Positions 49,033 through 59,181 are shown, counted from the stretch's first letter. The stretch is DNA of 64,000 nt from Deltaproteobacteria bacterium (GCA_029262355.1 JAJCZO010000270.1:22181-86180); one strand, 5' to 3'. Translations and numbers: made by a program. The notes: generated by a model from the letters alone, not told the origin.

Positions 49033-49527
49033 GTGGCAACCGTTTTACAGCTCTGCACCGGCCTACCCGAGCGCCGGCTGAATACGGGAGAAATCCTCCT
49101 CCGCGAGGGAGACACGACGCGCAGGGAACTGTTCGTGTTGGCCGAGGGCGCTCTCGAGGTCGTGAAGGGCGCCGACGTGTCGATCACGACGATCAGGGAA
49201 CCGGGCGCCGTGGTGGGAGAGATCTCCGTGCTTCTCGGGATCCCGTTCAGCGCGTCGGTCCGCGCCATCGAACCAACACGTTGCTTCGTCGCTTCAGACG
49301 GCGAGGTTTTCCTGCGCCAGCATCCGGCGGCGACGTTCGCCGTCGCCAAGCTCCTCGCCCGACGGCTCCACCTGGCGACGACCTATCTCGCCGACATCAA
49401 GCGGCAATACGCGGAGCAGGATGCCAGCCTGGCAATGGTCGACCAGGTGCTCGAGACGTTCTTGCACCATACCGACGACGACGACATCGAGCCCGGATCC
49501 GACCGCGAGCGCGAGCCGAACTACTAG
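49033..49527 (+). CDS. Cyclic nucleotide-binding (Crp-like sensor) domain protein without HTH
   Basis: LNTGEILLREGDTTRRELFVLAEGALEVVKG...PGAVVGEISVLLGIPFSASVRAIEPTRCFVA. Confidence 0.85.
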   Translation: MATVLQLCTGLPERRLNTGEILLREGDTTRRELFVLAEGALEVVKGADVSITTIREPGAVVGEISVLLGIPFSASVRAIEPTRCFVASDGEVFLRQHPAATFAVAKLLARRLHLATTYLADIKRQYAEQDASLAMVDQVLETFLHHTDDDDIEPGSDREREPNY

Positions 49528-49577
49528 TCCAAGCCGCCCACGGGACCAGGCGAAGGGAGGAGCTTCTCTACGGGCTG

Positions 49578-50336
49578 CTAGTACAACAGCTCGCGCGGAG
49601 TCGCCGTCGCGTTCGGACCGACCATGTCCACGATCTCCGTCCCGGCCAGCGAATGCCATGTGGCGGACCCCTCGTCCGTGTCGAAGACGATGTGGCAGGG
49701 CACCGGGCCGATCTGCTTGCCGGCGTTGAAGACCCACGTCGTGCCGATGCGATCGACCCAGGAGCCGCCGGTGCGGAAAGGCGACTGGTGGATATGACCG
49801 CAGAGCACGAGATCAGGAGAGTAGCGGCCGATCCACTCGACCAGCGCATCGTCGCCGAAGTGCTGCTTGCCGGCCCAGCTCGTCGGCGAGCCCGACGGCG
49901 GGGCGTGATAGACCCAGATCCAACGCCCGGTGCGATGCTGGGCGTCGCGTTCGAGCTGAGCGCCCACCTCGTCGCGCGCGCTCGGCCCGTCCCACCAGGG
50001 GCAAATCGAGATCAAGCTGCCGTCGATCTCGAGCTGCTCGCCGTCACACGAGATCCCGGCCCGGCGCAGCTGTGGCATCCACCGGGCGACCTTCTCTCCC
50101 GCCTCATTGCGCCCGGTGAGGTCGTGGTTCCCGGACGAGACGAGCAGCCGGGTCTGTGTCTGCAACCGCTTGAGGTGGTTCAGCACCACGACCAGCTGCC
50201 CGGTGAGCGGAACCGTCGACGCGATGTCGAGGTGATCGCCAGCCAGAACAATGACATCGAACTCCGGCGCGACCGCATGCAACCAGTCGAACTGCTTCAG
50301 CGTGTAATGGAGGTCGGCGCAGAGGAGAACCTTCAT
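49578..50336 (-). CDS. Metallophosphoesterase
   Basis: MKVLLCADLHYTLKQFDWL...IVLAGDHLD...LLVSSGNHDL...LVLCGHIHQSPF. Confidence 0.92.
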   Translation of the reverse strand: MKVLLCADLHYTLKQFDWLHAVAPEFDVIVLAGDHLDIASTVPLTGQLVVVLNHLKRLQTQTRLLVSSGNHDLTGRNEAGEKVARWMPQLRRAGISCDGEQLEIDGSLISICPWWDGPSARDEVGAQLERDAQHRTGRWIWVYHAPPSGSPTSWAGKQHFGDDALVEWIGRYSPDLVLCGHIHQSPFRTGGSWVDRIGTTWVFNAGKQIGPVPCHIVFDTDEGSATWHSLAGTEIVDMVGPNATATPRELLY

Positions 50337-51136
50337 GATTCCTGGAGGAACTCTACGATACGAGGGAACGCAGCGCGATCCTGCAACAGGAACATGTGGC
50401 CACCGTCGAAGAGCTCCAGCCGTGCGCCGAGGATCCGAGCCGCCAGCGCCTCCTGGTTCTCCGGCGGCGCGATGCCGTCTCGCTGCCCGCCGCAGACGAG
50501 TGTCGGGGATTGGATCTCACCAAGGCGGCCCCACGTGTCGTGGCGGCTCCGCGCCTCGAGCTGCCGCCGCGCTCCGGCCACGGCTTCCGCGTCGTCGGCG
50601 GGAGGCTGGCGCTGCATCGCGAAGTCGATCATCGCCTTTACGGCGTCCGGGTTCTCTCGCTGCCACGCATCGTCGCTCGCAAGGTCGCTGATCGAGACCT
50701 GCTTCACAGCCCGCGCCCGCGGCTCGAGCGGGGCGAGCTCGTGCAGCGGATAGGAAGCGCCACCCGCCCCACCGCTCGACGTGCACGCGAGAACGAGGCG
50801 CTTGACACGCGCGGGATGGCGGATCGCCATCTCCTGCGCGACCATGCCGCCAAAAGACACGCCGACCACGTGCGCGGCGGTCCACCCCACGGCCTCGAGA
50901 AGGCCGGCCGCGTCATCGCCGTACTCACGCATCTCGTAGTCCCGCTCCGGCTTCGTCGTTCGACCAAGCCCTCGCTGATCGTACACCAGCACCTCGAACT
51001 GGCCCTTCAGCGGACCATCGAGAACACCCGGCTTCTGGCGCAGATCGCCCCCGGTACCGCCGATGAACAGAAGTCGCGGACCTTGGCCGGCGATCTCGTA
51101 GTAGATCTCGATGTCACCGACCGTTGCAGTAGGCAT
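50333..51136 (-). CDS. Alpha/beta hydrolase
   Basis: LLFIGGTGGDLRQK...YDQRGLGRTTKPERDYEMREYGDDAAGLLEAVGWTAAHVVGVSFGGMVAQEMAIRHP. Confidence 0.93.
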   Translation of the reverse strand: MPTATVGDIEIYYEIAGQGPRLLFIGGTGGDLRQKPGVLDGPLKGQFEVLVYDQRGLGRTTKPERDYEMREYGDDAAGLLEAVGWTAAHVVGVSFGGMVAQEMAIRHPARVKRLVLACTSSGGAGGASYPLHELAPLEPRARAVKQVSISDLASDDAWQRENPDAVKAMIDFAMQRQPPADDAEAVAGARRQLEARSRHDTWGRLGEIQSPTLVCGGQRDGIAPPENQEALAARILGARLELFDGGHMFLLQDRAAFPRIVEFLQES

Positions 51137-51137
51137 C

Positions 51138-53663
51138 CTAGAAGCGGTGCGAGATTTCGACACCCATCGTGCGCGGCTGCGCCCAGTAACGGGTGACGAC
51201 ACCAATCGTCCTCGGGATGGCGACCGTCTCTTGGAAATACTCGTGGTCGGTCATGTTCGTGCCCCAGAACGCGACCTGCGACCGATTGTCATTGAAGTCG
51301 TACGCGATACGAACGTTCACGATGTTCCGATTCGGCTCGAGCAACTCCGGCAGCTCCGGCACCCAGTACTGCGTCTGACTCTGCCACGTCCAGTCCACCC
51401 GCGGTGTGAGATAGCCGTTCAGCCAGGTCGGCCCGACATCGGGCACCTCGATCGAGTACTGCACGCCGAGGTGCGTCTGCCAGCGCGGCACGAACGTAAA
51501 CTGCTGACCATCACGATTGATCGGCTGTCCGGTGCGGGCGTTCTGCGCACCGGAGAATCCCCCAAACACCGCGTTCAAGAAACCCATCGAGCCGTCGATC
51601 CGAAGATCGTCGATCGGCTGGGTCAGGAACTCGATCTCGACACCCTTGCTCTTCGAGTCGGCGGCGTTTCGCGTGAGAACGTCGGTTTGGTTGAGACCCG
51701 TCTCCGGATCCTCGAAGGTGATGATCTGCGGAACCTGCTGATCCTGTCGGTCGGAGTAGAAGAGAGCCAGGTTGAACGACAACCGACCGTCGAAGGAGAT
51801 CGACTTCGCGCCGACCTCGAACGAGTCGATGAACTCCGGCTTGAACGGCCGGATGCTCTCTGGGTTCTCCGTACGTGCGCCGCCGTTGAAGCCCCCCCCG
51901 CGGAAGCCCCGCGAGTACGTGAAGTAGGTCATGACATGCTCCACCGGAGCATCGCCGAGCCAATCCTGCGGCACGGTGAACGCGAGGCTCGCCATGGGGG
52001 TCCAAGCGTCCGTGTCCTGCTTGCCATCAAAGTCGACGGTGACGAGAGGCGAGCCGATGGGCGGGTTGAACGGACTGAGCAGGAGCCGGCTCAGGCGCTT
52101 CGTCTCAGCGGTGTAGCGGACACCGGCGGTCAGGCTCATCCAATCGGTGAAGTCCGCAGTCGCCTGGCCGAACAGGGCCCAATCGTTGTTGTAGGTGTTG
52201 ACGAAGTTGTTGCTCAACGAGGCCGACAAAACGGTGGCACGGGGCACCAGTCCGCCTTCCGCGTCCGCGAAGAAGCGGAACCCATTGTCCGTCCGTGCCT
52301 TCTCCCAGAACAGGAAGGCGCCGCCGACGAAGTTGATCTTCCCGTCCCACGCGGACCCGTTTACCTGCAACTCGCTCTGGAGCTGATTCTGCCAGTTCGG
52401 GCTACCGTTGAACTCGCTGCCCGCACCCCCTGCCGTGGACAGGAGGGCAACCGGCTGGGCCGTGCCGTCGAGGTCGTCACGGCCTCCGACGACCTGCTGT
52501 CGCCAGGCGCCCGTCAACTTCATCCCGAGGTCGTCGAGGTACCCGACCTCGCCGAACTCGTAGCTCGCGGTGCCCCAGACGCCGTAGCTCTGCACGGAGT
52601 TGAGCCGCGCGACGTCCGACTCACCGTGGAACCGGCCAGACTCCTTGCATCGACGCCGATATTGCTCCGTCAGCTCGGGAGAGTACACGATCCTCGTCTG
52701 GTCACTGAACGCAGGCTCGATGATCTTGCATTGTGGCCCAAGCCCCTTGGTGTGCGAGACCGAGTAAGACCCGGTCATGTCTACCGTGAGATCGTCGGTA
52801 GGCAGCCAGCGCGTTGCGACCATGAAGTTCTGCGAGTTGCGGTCCGAGAGCTTGTCGCCGTTCAGCGTATTGGTGAAGTACCCATCGCGCTGGAAGGACG
52901 CGAAGTTGAACCGCATGAAGAGGCGATCCTCGATGACCGGCAGGTTCAACATCGCTCGGCTATCGAAGGTGTTGTAAGAACCCGCACGAACCGAGGCGTA
53001 CGCATTGAGCTCGGGCTGAGGCTTCACTGTCGTGATGCTCACCGCACCGCCGACCGAGTTCTTGCCGAACAGCGTCCCCTGCGGCCCACGCAGGACTTCG
53101 ACCTGCGCCATATCGACGATGTCGAGAACAGATCCCGCGTTCCGCGACAGCACCACGCCGTCGACGTACAGCGGCGTGCCCTGATCGTAGTAGACGAACG
53201 GGAAGTTTCCGACGCCGCGCGTAACGATCGAGATCGTCTGCCCGCTGCCGGTTCGGAAGATGGTCAGGTTGGGAACGAGATTCTGGATCTCATTGAGCTG
53301 CGTCGTGCCCGTGTCCTTCAACATCTCGTCACTCAGCACGGTGACCGAGATCGGCGTCTCCTCGAGGAGCTCCGCACGCCGGCGCGCGCTCACGATGATC
53401 TCTTCGACCTTCTTCGCCTCCGACGGCGAAACGCCGGCCGATATCGCGCCGCCCTCTTCGATCTGTTCGGCGATGGCCCCTTCCGCCGCGGACTCCTCAG
53501 CGCGGCCCGGCGCCATCGTGTCGAGAGACTCTTCCACCTGCTCGGCCGAGCCTTCGACCGGCATCGGCGCGCCATCCAGCACTTGCGCGATGGCGGGTGC
53601 CGCAAGAAGGAGGCCCGCCAGGAGCACGCCGAGTCCGAGTCGATGAGAGTTGGTCCTGATCAT
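51138..53663 (-). CDS. TonB-dependent receptor
   Basis: EEIIVSARRRAELLEETPISVTVLSDEMLKDTGTTQLNEIQNLVPNLTI (TonB box/plug); MAQVEVLRGPQGTLFGKNSVGGAVSITT; terminal aromatic GVEISHRF. Confidence 0.95.
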   Translation of the reverse strand: MIRTNSHRLGLGVLLAGLLLAAPAIAQVLDGAPMPVEGSAEQVEESLDTMAPGRAEESAAEGAIAEQIEEGGAISAGVSPSEAKKVEEIIVSARRRAELLEETPISVTVLSDEMLKDTGTTQLNEIQNLVPNLTIFRTGSGQTISIVTRGVGNFPFVYYDQGTPLYVDGVVLSRNAGSVLDIVDMAQVEVLRGPQGTLFGKNSVGGAVSITTVKPQPELNAYASVRAGSYNTFDSRAMLNLPVIEDRLFMRFNFASFQRDGYFTNTLNGDKLSDRNSQNFMVATRWLPTDDLTVDMTGSYSVSHTKGLGPQCKIIEPAFSDQTRIVYSPELTEQYRRRCKESGRFHGESDVARLNSVQSYGVWGTASYEFGEVGYLDDLGMKLTGAWRQQVVGGRDDLDGTAQPVALLSTAGGAGSEFNGSPNWQNQLQSELQVNGSAWDGKINFVGGAFLFWEKARTDNGFRFFADAEGGLVPRATVLSASLSNNFVNTYNNDWALFGQATADFTDWMSLTAGVRYTAETKRLSRLLLSPFNPPIGSPLVTVDFDGKQDTDAWTPMASLAFTVPQDWLGDAPVEHVMTYFTYSRGFRGGGFNGGARTENPESIRPFKPEFIDSFEVGAKSISFDGRLSFNLALFYSDRQDQQVPQIITFEDPETGLNQTDVLTRNAADSKSKGVEIEFLTQPIDDLRIDGSMGFLNAVFGGFSGAQNARTGQPINRDGQQFTFVPRWQTHLGVQYSIEVPDVGPTWLNGYLTPRVDWTWQSQTQYWVPELPELLEPNRNIVNVRIAYDFNDNRSQVAFWGTNMTDHEYFQETVAIPRTIGVVTRYWAQPRTMGVEISHRF

Positions 53664-53862
53664 GAGCGCGCTCCTCAGTTCCCATGGGCCGCCGGGCCTT
53701 CCTATTGGTAAGTGGGCATGTGCGTTGAAGTACCTGAGCGAGTGCTTGACGTATCGTTGTACAGGAAAGCGTTCAAGCAACCGCGGACCGTTTGGCCCAA
53801 ACTAGGGAGCGGTGCGTCAATCATCGACGATGTCAGGAGAGCATCGTGCTACACGATCAGAC

Positions 53863-54633
53863 ATGAGCACTTCAGGTACGAACGAACAGCGAATCGATGG
53901 CAAGGTCGCCATCGTCACCGGAGGATCGCGAGGCATCGGACTCGGCATCGCCCGCGCATTCGTCGCTGCGGGCGCGAAGGTGATGATCACGGGGCGCAAA
54001 GAGCAGAGCCTCGATGAGGCCGCACAGAGCATTGGCGGTGACATCGCGTACAAGGCCGGCCACGCCGGCAGGCCGGAGGACATCGAAGCCACGGTCGACG
54101 CCGCGATGGATCAGTTCGGCAGCGTCGACATCCTGGTGAACAACGCCGCAACGAACCCGTACGCCGGACCGACGATCGACGTCGACCTGCCCCGCTGGGA
54201 CAAGACTTTCGAGACGAACCTCCGCGGGCCACTCGTGTGGTCGCAGACCGCGTGGACGAAGAGCATGCGCGCGCACGGGGGCTCGATCATCAACATCTCG
54301 TCCGTCGGCGGCCTATCCACGAACCCGATCCTAGGCGTCTACGACGTCACCAAGGCCGCCCTGATCGCTCTCACGCGCCAACTCGCGGCGGAGCTCGCGC
54401 CGGGAGTCCGTGTGAACGCCATCGCGCCTGGTCTCATCAAGACCGACTTCGCTCGCGTCCTGTGGGAGGGCGATCGCGGCGACGACGTCGCAAAGAGCTA
54501 CCCGCTGAAGCGACTCGGCGAAGTGGAGGACATCGCGAGCGGCGCGCTCTTCCTCGCCGCGGAGGCGAGCGGCTGGATGACGGGCCAAACCCTCGTGTTC
54601 GATGGCGGCGGGTTGATCAAATTCTCGACCTGA
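53863..54633 (+). CDS. SDR family oxidoreductase
   Basis: KVAIVTGGSRGIGLGIARAF...NNAATNPYAG...YDVTKAALIALTRQLAAEL. Confidence 0.95.
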   Translation: MSTSGTNEQRIDGKVAIVTGGSRGIGLGIARAFVAAGAKVMITGRKEQSLDEAAQSIGGDIAYKAGHAGRPEDIEATVDAAMDQFGSVDILVNNAATNPYAGPTIDVDLPRWDKTFETNLRGPLVWSQTAWTKSMRAHGGSIINISSVGGLSTNPILGVYDVTKAALIALTRQLAAELAPGVRVNAIAPGLIKTDFARVLWEGDRGDDVAKSYPLKRLGEVEDIASGALFLAAEASGWMTGQTLVFDGGGLIKFST

Positions 54634-54658
54634 CCTCTTCGCGCGTCTCGCGGTGCAC

Positions 54659-55327
54659 CTAGATCTGCCAGCGCGACCGAACGGGATCGGTCACGTCGGT
54701 CGCATGCAGGACCGCGGCCCCGATAGCAGCGCGCACGCCCTCCGCAGCCGTTTCCGTCGACATGCTCGGTGCGCCGAGGTTCGCCTCGAGTGCCGCAACG
54801 CTGGGGAGGTGGGGCAGATGCACCCACCCCGCGCGAATCGGAGAATGCTCGACCGCGATGCGATGGAGGACCCCGTACATCAGGTGATTGCAGACGAGTG
54901 TTCCCGGCGTGTCTGAGATGTCGGCCGGGATGCCCGCTTCGCGCATGGCGAGCACCATCGCCCGGATCGGAGCCGTTGCGTAGTACGCGACCGGACCGTC
55001 GGGCGCGGTCAGCGCATCCTGGAGAACGACTCCGTCATTGTCCTCGAGCGCGTAGCGCGCCGAGTCGTTCAAGTTGTGAGCAAGACGCTCGACGGTGATC
55101 TCCGCTCGGCCGCCGTACTCGCCGAGCATGATGACGACTTCGGGCTTCGTCTCCCGAATCCCTTCGGCCGCCGCGTCGATCGACTTGAACCACTCGCAGG
55201 GAACGATCCGACTGGCGACGTGCGCGCCACCGATCGTTTCGCCGTCGAGCTGCTTCGCGACGGCCTCAGCGGGATTGGTCGGAGTATTGCCGTACGGCCC
55301 GAAGCCCGTGAGGAGCACCCTCGACAT
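54659..55327 (-). CDS. pcp: Pyroglutamyl-peptidase I
   Basis: MSRVLLTGFGPYGNTPTNPAEAVAKQLDG...DTPGTLVCNHLMYGVLH (catalytic Cys block). Confidence 0.92.
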   Translation of the reverse strand: MSRVLLTGFGPYGNTPTNPAEAVAKQLDGETIGGAHVASRIVPCEWFKSIDAAAEGIRETKPEVVIMLGEYGGRAEITVERLAHNLNDSARYALEDNDGVVLQDALTAPDGPVAYYATAPIRAMVLAMREAGIPADISDTPGTLVCNHLMYGVLHRIAVEHSPIRAGWVHLPHLPSVAALEANLGAPSMSTETAAEGVRAAIGAAVLHATDVTDPVRSRWQI

Positions 55328-55484
55328 GATCGCCACCCTAAACCAGTCGTCGGCCTGGAACAACTGCCGGGTTCGCTCAACGCTCGTCTCGGTTCGGGCA
55401 AGCACGAGGCCGAAGCCACAAAGGGGCTCCGATGATGACGACCGCATATGGACCCAAAGCGACAGGTCTGCCATCCATCCTGTC

Positions 55485-57050
55485 GTGCCCCCTTCCACCA
55501 ACGACCCGACCTCGGGGCTGGCCGAGTCCCTCGGCACGTGGGGAGCCGCAGTGCTCGCGACCGTTGCCCTCGCCGCGCTTCAACTCACGTTCTCCGGGCT
55601 CTTCGATCTCGATAGCTACTTCCACGCGCGGGCCGCGCTCGATCTCGCGCAGAACGGAATCCAGACGGAGTTTCCGCAGGCGGCCTTCAGCACCTGGGCG
55701 GACGCGTACAGCGACAAGGACTTCCTCTTCCACGCGCTGATCGCACCTCTCGTCTCGGAAGAGTCGCTCGTCTCGGGCGGCAAGTGGGCCGTCATCCTTC
55801 TCGACCTCTTGCTCATGCTGTCCATGGCGTTTGCGCTGCGCAGCCTGCGGATTCGGTTCGGCGCCGTGTGGGTGCTCCTGCTGATCGCGGCGAGCACGTA
55901 CTATGTCTCACGGTTGGTGCCCCTGCGGCCACACACGCTGGGCCTCGCGTTCATCGCTGTCGAGATCGCACTCGTTGCACGAGATCGGTGGAAGCCACTG
56001 TTCTTCGTAAGCGGGCTGCACGTCCTTGCCCACAGCTCGTTTCCGCTCGTGTTCGGACTCTACGGGATCCGCATTCTGGTGGCACTGCTTCGACGCTCGC
56101 CCCTGCCCATCAGGCCGGGCGTAGCACTCGGCGCCGGCGTCGGCGTCGCTCTGGTGGTCCATCCCTACTTTCCCCACAATTTTGAGATCGCCTACGCGCA
56201 GATCTTCCGTCTCGCCGGGCACTTGTGGGGAAGCTCGAGCGAGATTCCGCTCGCCGCGTTCGGAAGCGAACTTCGCCCGATGGGAACCGCCCCGTTCCTT
56301 CGCGCGACGCCGGGATGGTTGCCGGCCGCACTCGGCCTGCTCGCGACCGTCGCCATACGGGGCGTCCGGCGGTGGTCGACCCGAGACCTGTTCCTCCTGG
56401 TCACGACGCTCGCCTTCGTGGCCTTGGCATTCGCCTCGCGACGCTTCCTCGACATGTTCATCCTCTCCGCGACGCTGCTTGCCGGCGGGCTGTGGACGAC
56501 GCTTGCGCAGGAGCGGCGACTCGCTGCTCTGATCTCGAGCCAACCGATCCTCGCCGGGGGCAGCGCCGCCGCCGTGCTCTCGTGTCTGATCTGGGGGCTC
56601 ACGGTCGCTTGGACCGAGCTCCCGGAACGTTTCGCGAACCAAGCATACGGCGACACCTACGAGCCTACGATCCAACGACTCGGGGAACTCGCTGCGCCGG
56701 ACGATGTCGTCTATCACCCGTCGTGGCGCGAGTTCTCGGTACTCTACGCGTTCCGGCCCAACGGGCGGTACATCTCCGGACTCGACCCGGTGTTCCTGCA
56801 CGAAAAGGACCCGAGGCTTTTCCGAAAGAACTGGATGTTGTCGCGCGGGCTCTCGAAGCGGGCCTACGAGGTGCTAACGGAAGACTTCGGTGCTCGCTGG
56901 ATCTTCGTGACGACCCAAACGCGATTCCTCGCCTTCCGGCGCCTGCTGGCGCGAACCCCCGGAATCGACCGGGTGTGGGAAGGCCCCGCGTCTGAGATCT
57001 GGGCAATCACGCCGCCGGCGGCGGCGGCCCCCGCAACGACCGCGCCGTAG
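55485..57050 (+). CDS. Polytopic membrane protein, GT-C/oligosaccharyltransferase-like
   Basis: Many TM segments; FDLDSYFHARAALDLAQNG motif resembling the DxxYHxR-type region of GT-C enzymes; soluble C-terminal tail. GTG start inferred. Confidence 0.6.
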   Translation: MPPSTNDPTSGLAESLGTWGAAVLATVALAALQLTFSGLFDLDSYFHARAALDLAQNGIQTEFPQAAFSTWADAYSDKDFLFHALIAPLVSEESLVSGGKWAVILLDLLLMLSMAFALRSLRIRFGAVWVLLLIAASTYYVSRLVPLRPHTLGLAFIAVEIALVARDRWKPLFFVSGLHVLAHSSFPLVFGLYGIRILVALLRRSPLPIRPGVALGAGVGVALVVHPYFPHNFEIAYAQIFRLAGHLWGSSSEIPLAAFGSELRPMGTAPFLRATPGWLPAALGLLATVAIRGVRRWSTRDLFLLVTTLAFVALAFASRRFLDMFILSATLLAGGLWTTLAQERRLAALISSQPILAGGSAAAVLSCLIWGLTVAWTELPERFANQAYGDTYEPTIQRLGELAAPDDVVYHPSWREFSVLYAFRPNGRYISGLDPVFLHEKDPRLFRKNWMLSRGLSKRAYEVLTEDFGARWIFVTTQTRFLAFRRLLARTPGIDRVWEGPASEIWAITPPAAAAPATTAP

Positions 57051-57099
57051 AGATCTCACCGTCGAGCACGAGCACGCTACGACGAGTCGCCCCGACGAC

Positions 57100-57519
57100 T
57101 CAGCTCCCCAGCGGCTTCACCGCAGCGACGTAGAACATGTTGTCGCCGACGTACAGCCAGCCTTCGACAGCATACTTCGCGCCCTTCTTCGCACTCTCGA
57201 TCGGATCCAAGCGGTGGCTCGGCCCGACGAAATCGAGGATCGGCGGAAAAATGTGCTGCACGAGCATCATGCCCGGGTCGCTCCCCTGGTAGGAACCGAC
57301 GTCGGAGATGTGGAAGAAGAACTTCTTGTCGCCCACGGTGACCGCGAGTGTCTCGGGCCCGCCCGCTTTGTCCTTCTCCCACGGGGTGAAGGTGCCCACG
57401 AACCGCACGGTCATCGGTGCGCCGAGGCCCATCGTCTGTGCAGAAGTCGTCTGCGCCGCACCCAAAACCAGCAGGAACAGCAGCCCCGCCGCGAAAATCG
57501 TCACCGTCGTCTTTCTCAC
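57100..57519 (-). CDS. Small secreted hypothetical protein
   Basis: Signal peptide VRKTTVTIFAAGLLFLLVLGAAQTTSAQ; no family recognised. Confidence 0.6.
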   Translation of the reverse strand: MRKTTVTIFAAGLLFLLVLGAAQTTSAQTMGLGAPMTVRFVGTFTPWEKDKAGGPETLAVTVGDKKFFFHISDVGSYQGSDPGMMLVQHIFPPILDFVGPSHRLDPIESAKKGAKYAVEGWLYVGDNMFYVAAVKPLGS

Positions 57520-57606
57520 GGCTTCCCTCCCAGGTCGTCGAGCCCCCATCGGCCCCAGGCGCCGTCATCCTCCGCCAGAACCAGCGGGTCAAGCGAGGAG
57601 CTGCGG

Positions 57607-58626
57607 CTACGGCAGAAACGGCGCCACGTCATCCGCCACGAGGACCGGCGGCGCCCCCCCGGCTGTCGTGACGGCGAGCGCGTACGATCCGCCGTCACAG
57701 CCATTGCTGATGTTCGACTCGACCGCGAGGAAGAACGTTCCCGAGAATGGGAACCGGCGCTTGAATGCAGAGCAGTCCTGGCCACACACGTTCGGCACGC
57801 CACAGGGGACCGACACCACCTGCGTGTTGGCGACGGTGCTGGCGCCATCCATCGAGATGTACGTGAGCTTCGGCTCGAGACCGGACAACCCGCCAAGGTC
57901 ATCCTTGGTCTTTACCCGCACGCTGATCTCCTGATCTGCCACGCCGTCGATCGCCCACACGTCGACCTGCCCCGGCGGAACAGCTCCACTCACCTTGACG
58001 GTCTGCGCAATGCCGCCGATCGCCGTGATCCCCGAGGCCGACAGCGCCTCGCTCGCGCGCGGGTCGAGAAGCGCGACCATCTGCTCAGCGATCTGCTGCT
58101 GCAGGGGCCCCGCGACGCAATCCAGAATGCCGGTCAGGTTGCAGACCCAGCCCGGGATGATCGCAGCGCAACCGGCGGCGAGGGCTTCGAAATTCAGCCC
58201 CGGCGTGTTGGCGCCGCACAGCTGGTCATTGCTCAGACTCCCGCAGGAGACCGTGATCTTGAGCCGCTTCTTGATCTCCGCCGCGGCAATCTTCTCGTTC
58301 TGCTTCGCGCACGTGTCGTCGGCCTCATCCATGCACTCGCCGAACGCGGTGTTCGAGTTGCGATCATCGGGGTCACACGGAGCCCCGTACACACCATTCT
58401 CGCAGTTGATCTGACACTCGACTACCGCGTTGGTGCACTTCAGCGTCTTGGAAATCACCGTGTTGGCGTACTTCGCTCCCGACTTGGCGATCTTCGTCTG
58501 GCACTTGAGAACGTCTTTGAGGTCCGCGTTCTGCGCGAAGGCCGGCGCTACGAGAGGCCCGCCGGCAACCAGAGTAGCCATCAAGAAGACGGTGGCGGCG
58601 ATCGTGGGCTCGATGGATCTGGGCAT
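57607..58626 (-). CDS. Secreted Cys-rich protein with N-terminal KC-helix region and C-terminal PPC-like beta domain
   Basis: MPRSIEPTIAATVFLMATLVAGGPLVAPAFAQNADLKDVLKCQTKIAKSGAKYANTVISKTLKCTNAVVECQ; C-terminal FPFSGTFFLAVESNISNGCDGGSYALAV. Confidence 0.75.
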   Translation of the reverse strand: MPRSIEPTIAATVFLMATLVAGGPLVAPAFAQNADLKDVLKCQTKIAKSGAKYANTVISKTLKCTNAVVECQINCENGVYGAPCDPDDRNSNTAFGECMDEADDTCAKQNEKIAAAEIKKRLKITVSCGSLSNDQLCGANTPGLNFEALAAGCAAIIPGWVCNLTGILDCVAGPLQQQIAEQMVALLDPRASEALSASGITAIGGIAQTVKVSGAVPPGQVDVWAIDGVADQEISVRVKTKDDLGGLSGLEPKLTYISMDGASTVANTQVVSVPCGVPNVCGQDCSAFKRRFPFSGTFFLAVESNISNGCDGGSYALAVTTAGGAPPVLVADDVAPFLP

Positions 58627-58719
58627 GCTTCCCTCCCTCACAGGTTCCATAGGACAACGGAGTTCTCTGGAAGGATGCTTCCACGCGCCTCGACACGGTG
58701 GCAAGCAATATCTCGACGA

Positions 58720-59181
58720 TCAAGTGCTTCGCGTATCCTCGAGCCAGTCCGGCAAGTCGATCGGCGGGTTGGGCAGTTTTTCGACATCGCGCTCGGCGAG
58801 AAGCTTCTCGAACCCTTCGGGGTCGGCGGCCCAGGAACGGGGATCGCCGATCATGACCTCGAAGAGTTCGACTCCCTCGGCGCCCGCAATGAAGGGCCCG
58901 AAGGCTGCTCCGTGCTCGAGAGTGATGTGCATGCCCTTCGTGCATCGCACATCACCACACATCATCTCGCCCTCCAGGACGTAGAGCACGTGATCGCCGT
59001 TATGGCCGTGCTTGTGGATCATCATCCCCGGGTCCCACTTCGCGTGCAGGGTCAGAAACTTGGGCGTGAATTCGAGCCACTTCTCATTGACCGACATCCG
59101 TCGGTCCGCCTTCTTGTCCCTCAGCGCACGAACCTCGTGCCACTTCTCCTCGTCCACGTGCCGGAACTTCACCTCGGCCAT
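58720..59181 (-). CDS. Cupin domain-containing protein
   Basis: WDPGMMIHKHGHNGDHVLYVLEGEMMCGDVRCTKGMHITLEHGAAFGP. Confidence 0.88.
   Translation of the reverse strand: MAEVKFRHVDEEKWHEVRALRDKKADRRMSVNEKWLEFTPKFLTLHAKWDPGMMIHKHGHNGDHVLYVLEGEMMCGDVRCTKGMHITLEHGAAFGPFIAGAEGVELFEVMIGDPRSWAADPEGFEKLLAERDVEKLPNPPIDLPDWLEDTRST

Noticed and set aside
48135-50753. 872-aa + strand ORF
   Set aside because: GC-rich out-of-frame shadow ORF, Arg/Pro/Ser-rich, overlapping clear genes (acyl-CoA synthetase, CNB protein, phosphoesterase) in other frames.
51111-53711. 866-aa + strand ORF antisense to the TonB receptor
   Set aside because: Antisense mirror of a high-confidence TonB-dependent receptor; low-complexity composition without recognisable domains.
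53789-53801. 13-bp odd palindrome GTTTGGCCCAAAC upstream of the TonB receptor/SDR pair
   Set aside because: Short, GC-balanced and easily found by chance; no promoter context that makes it convincing.
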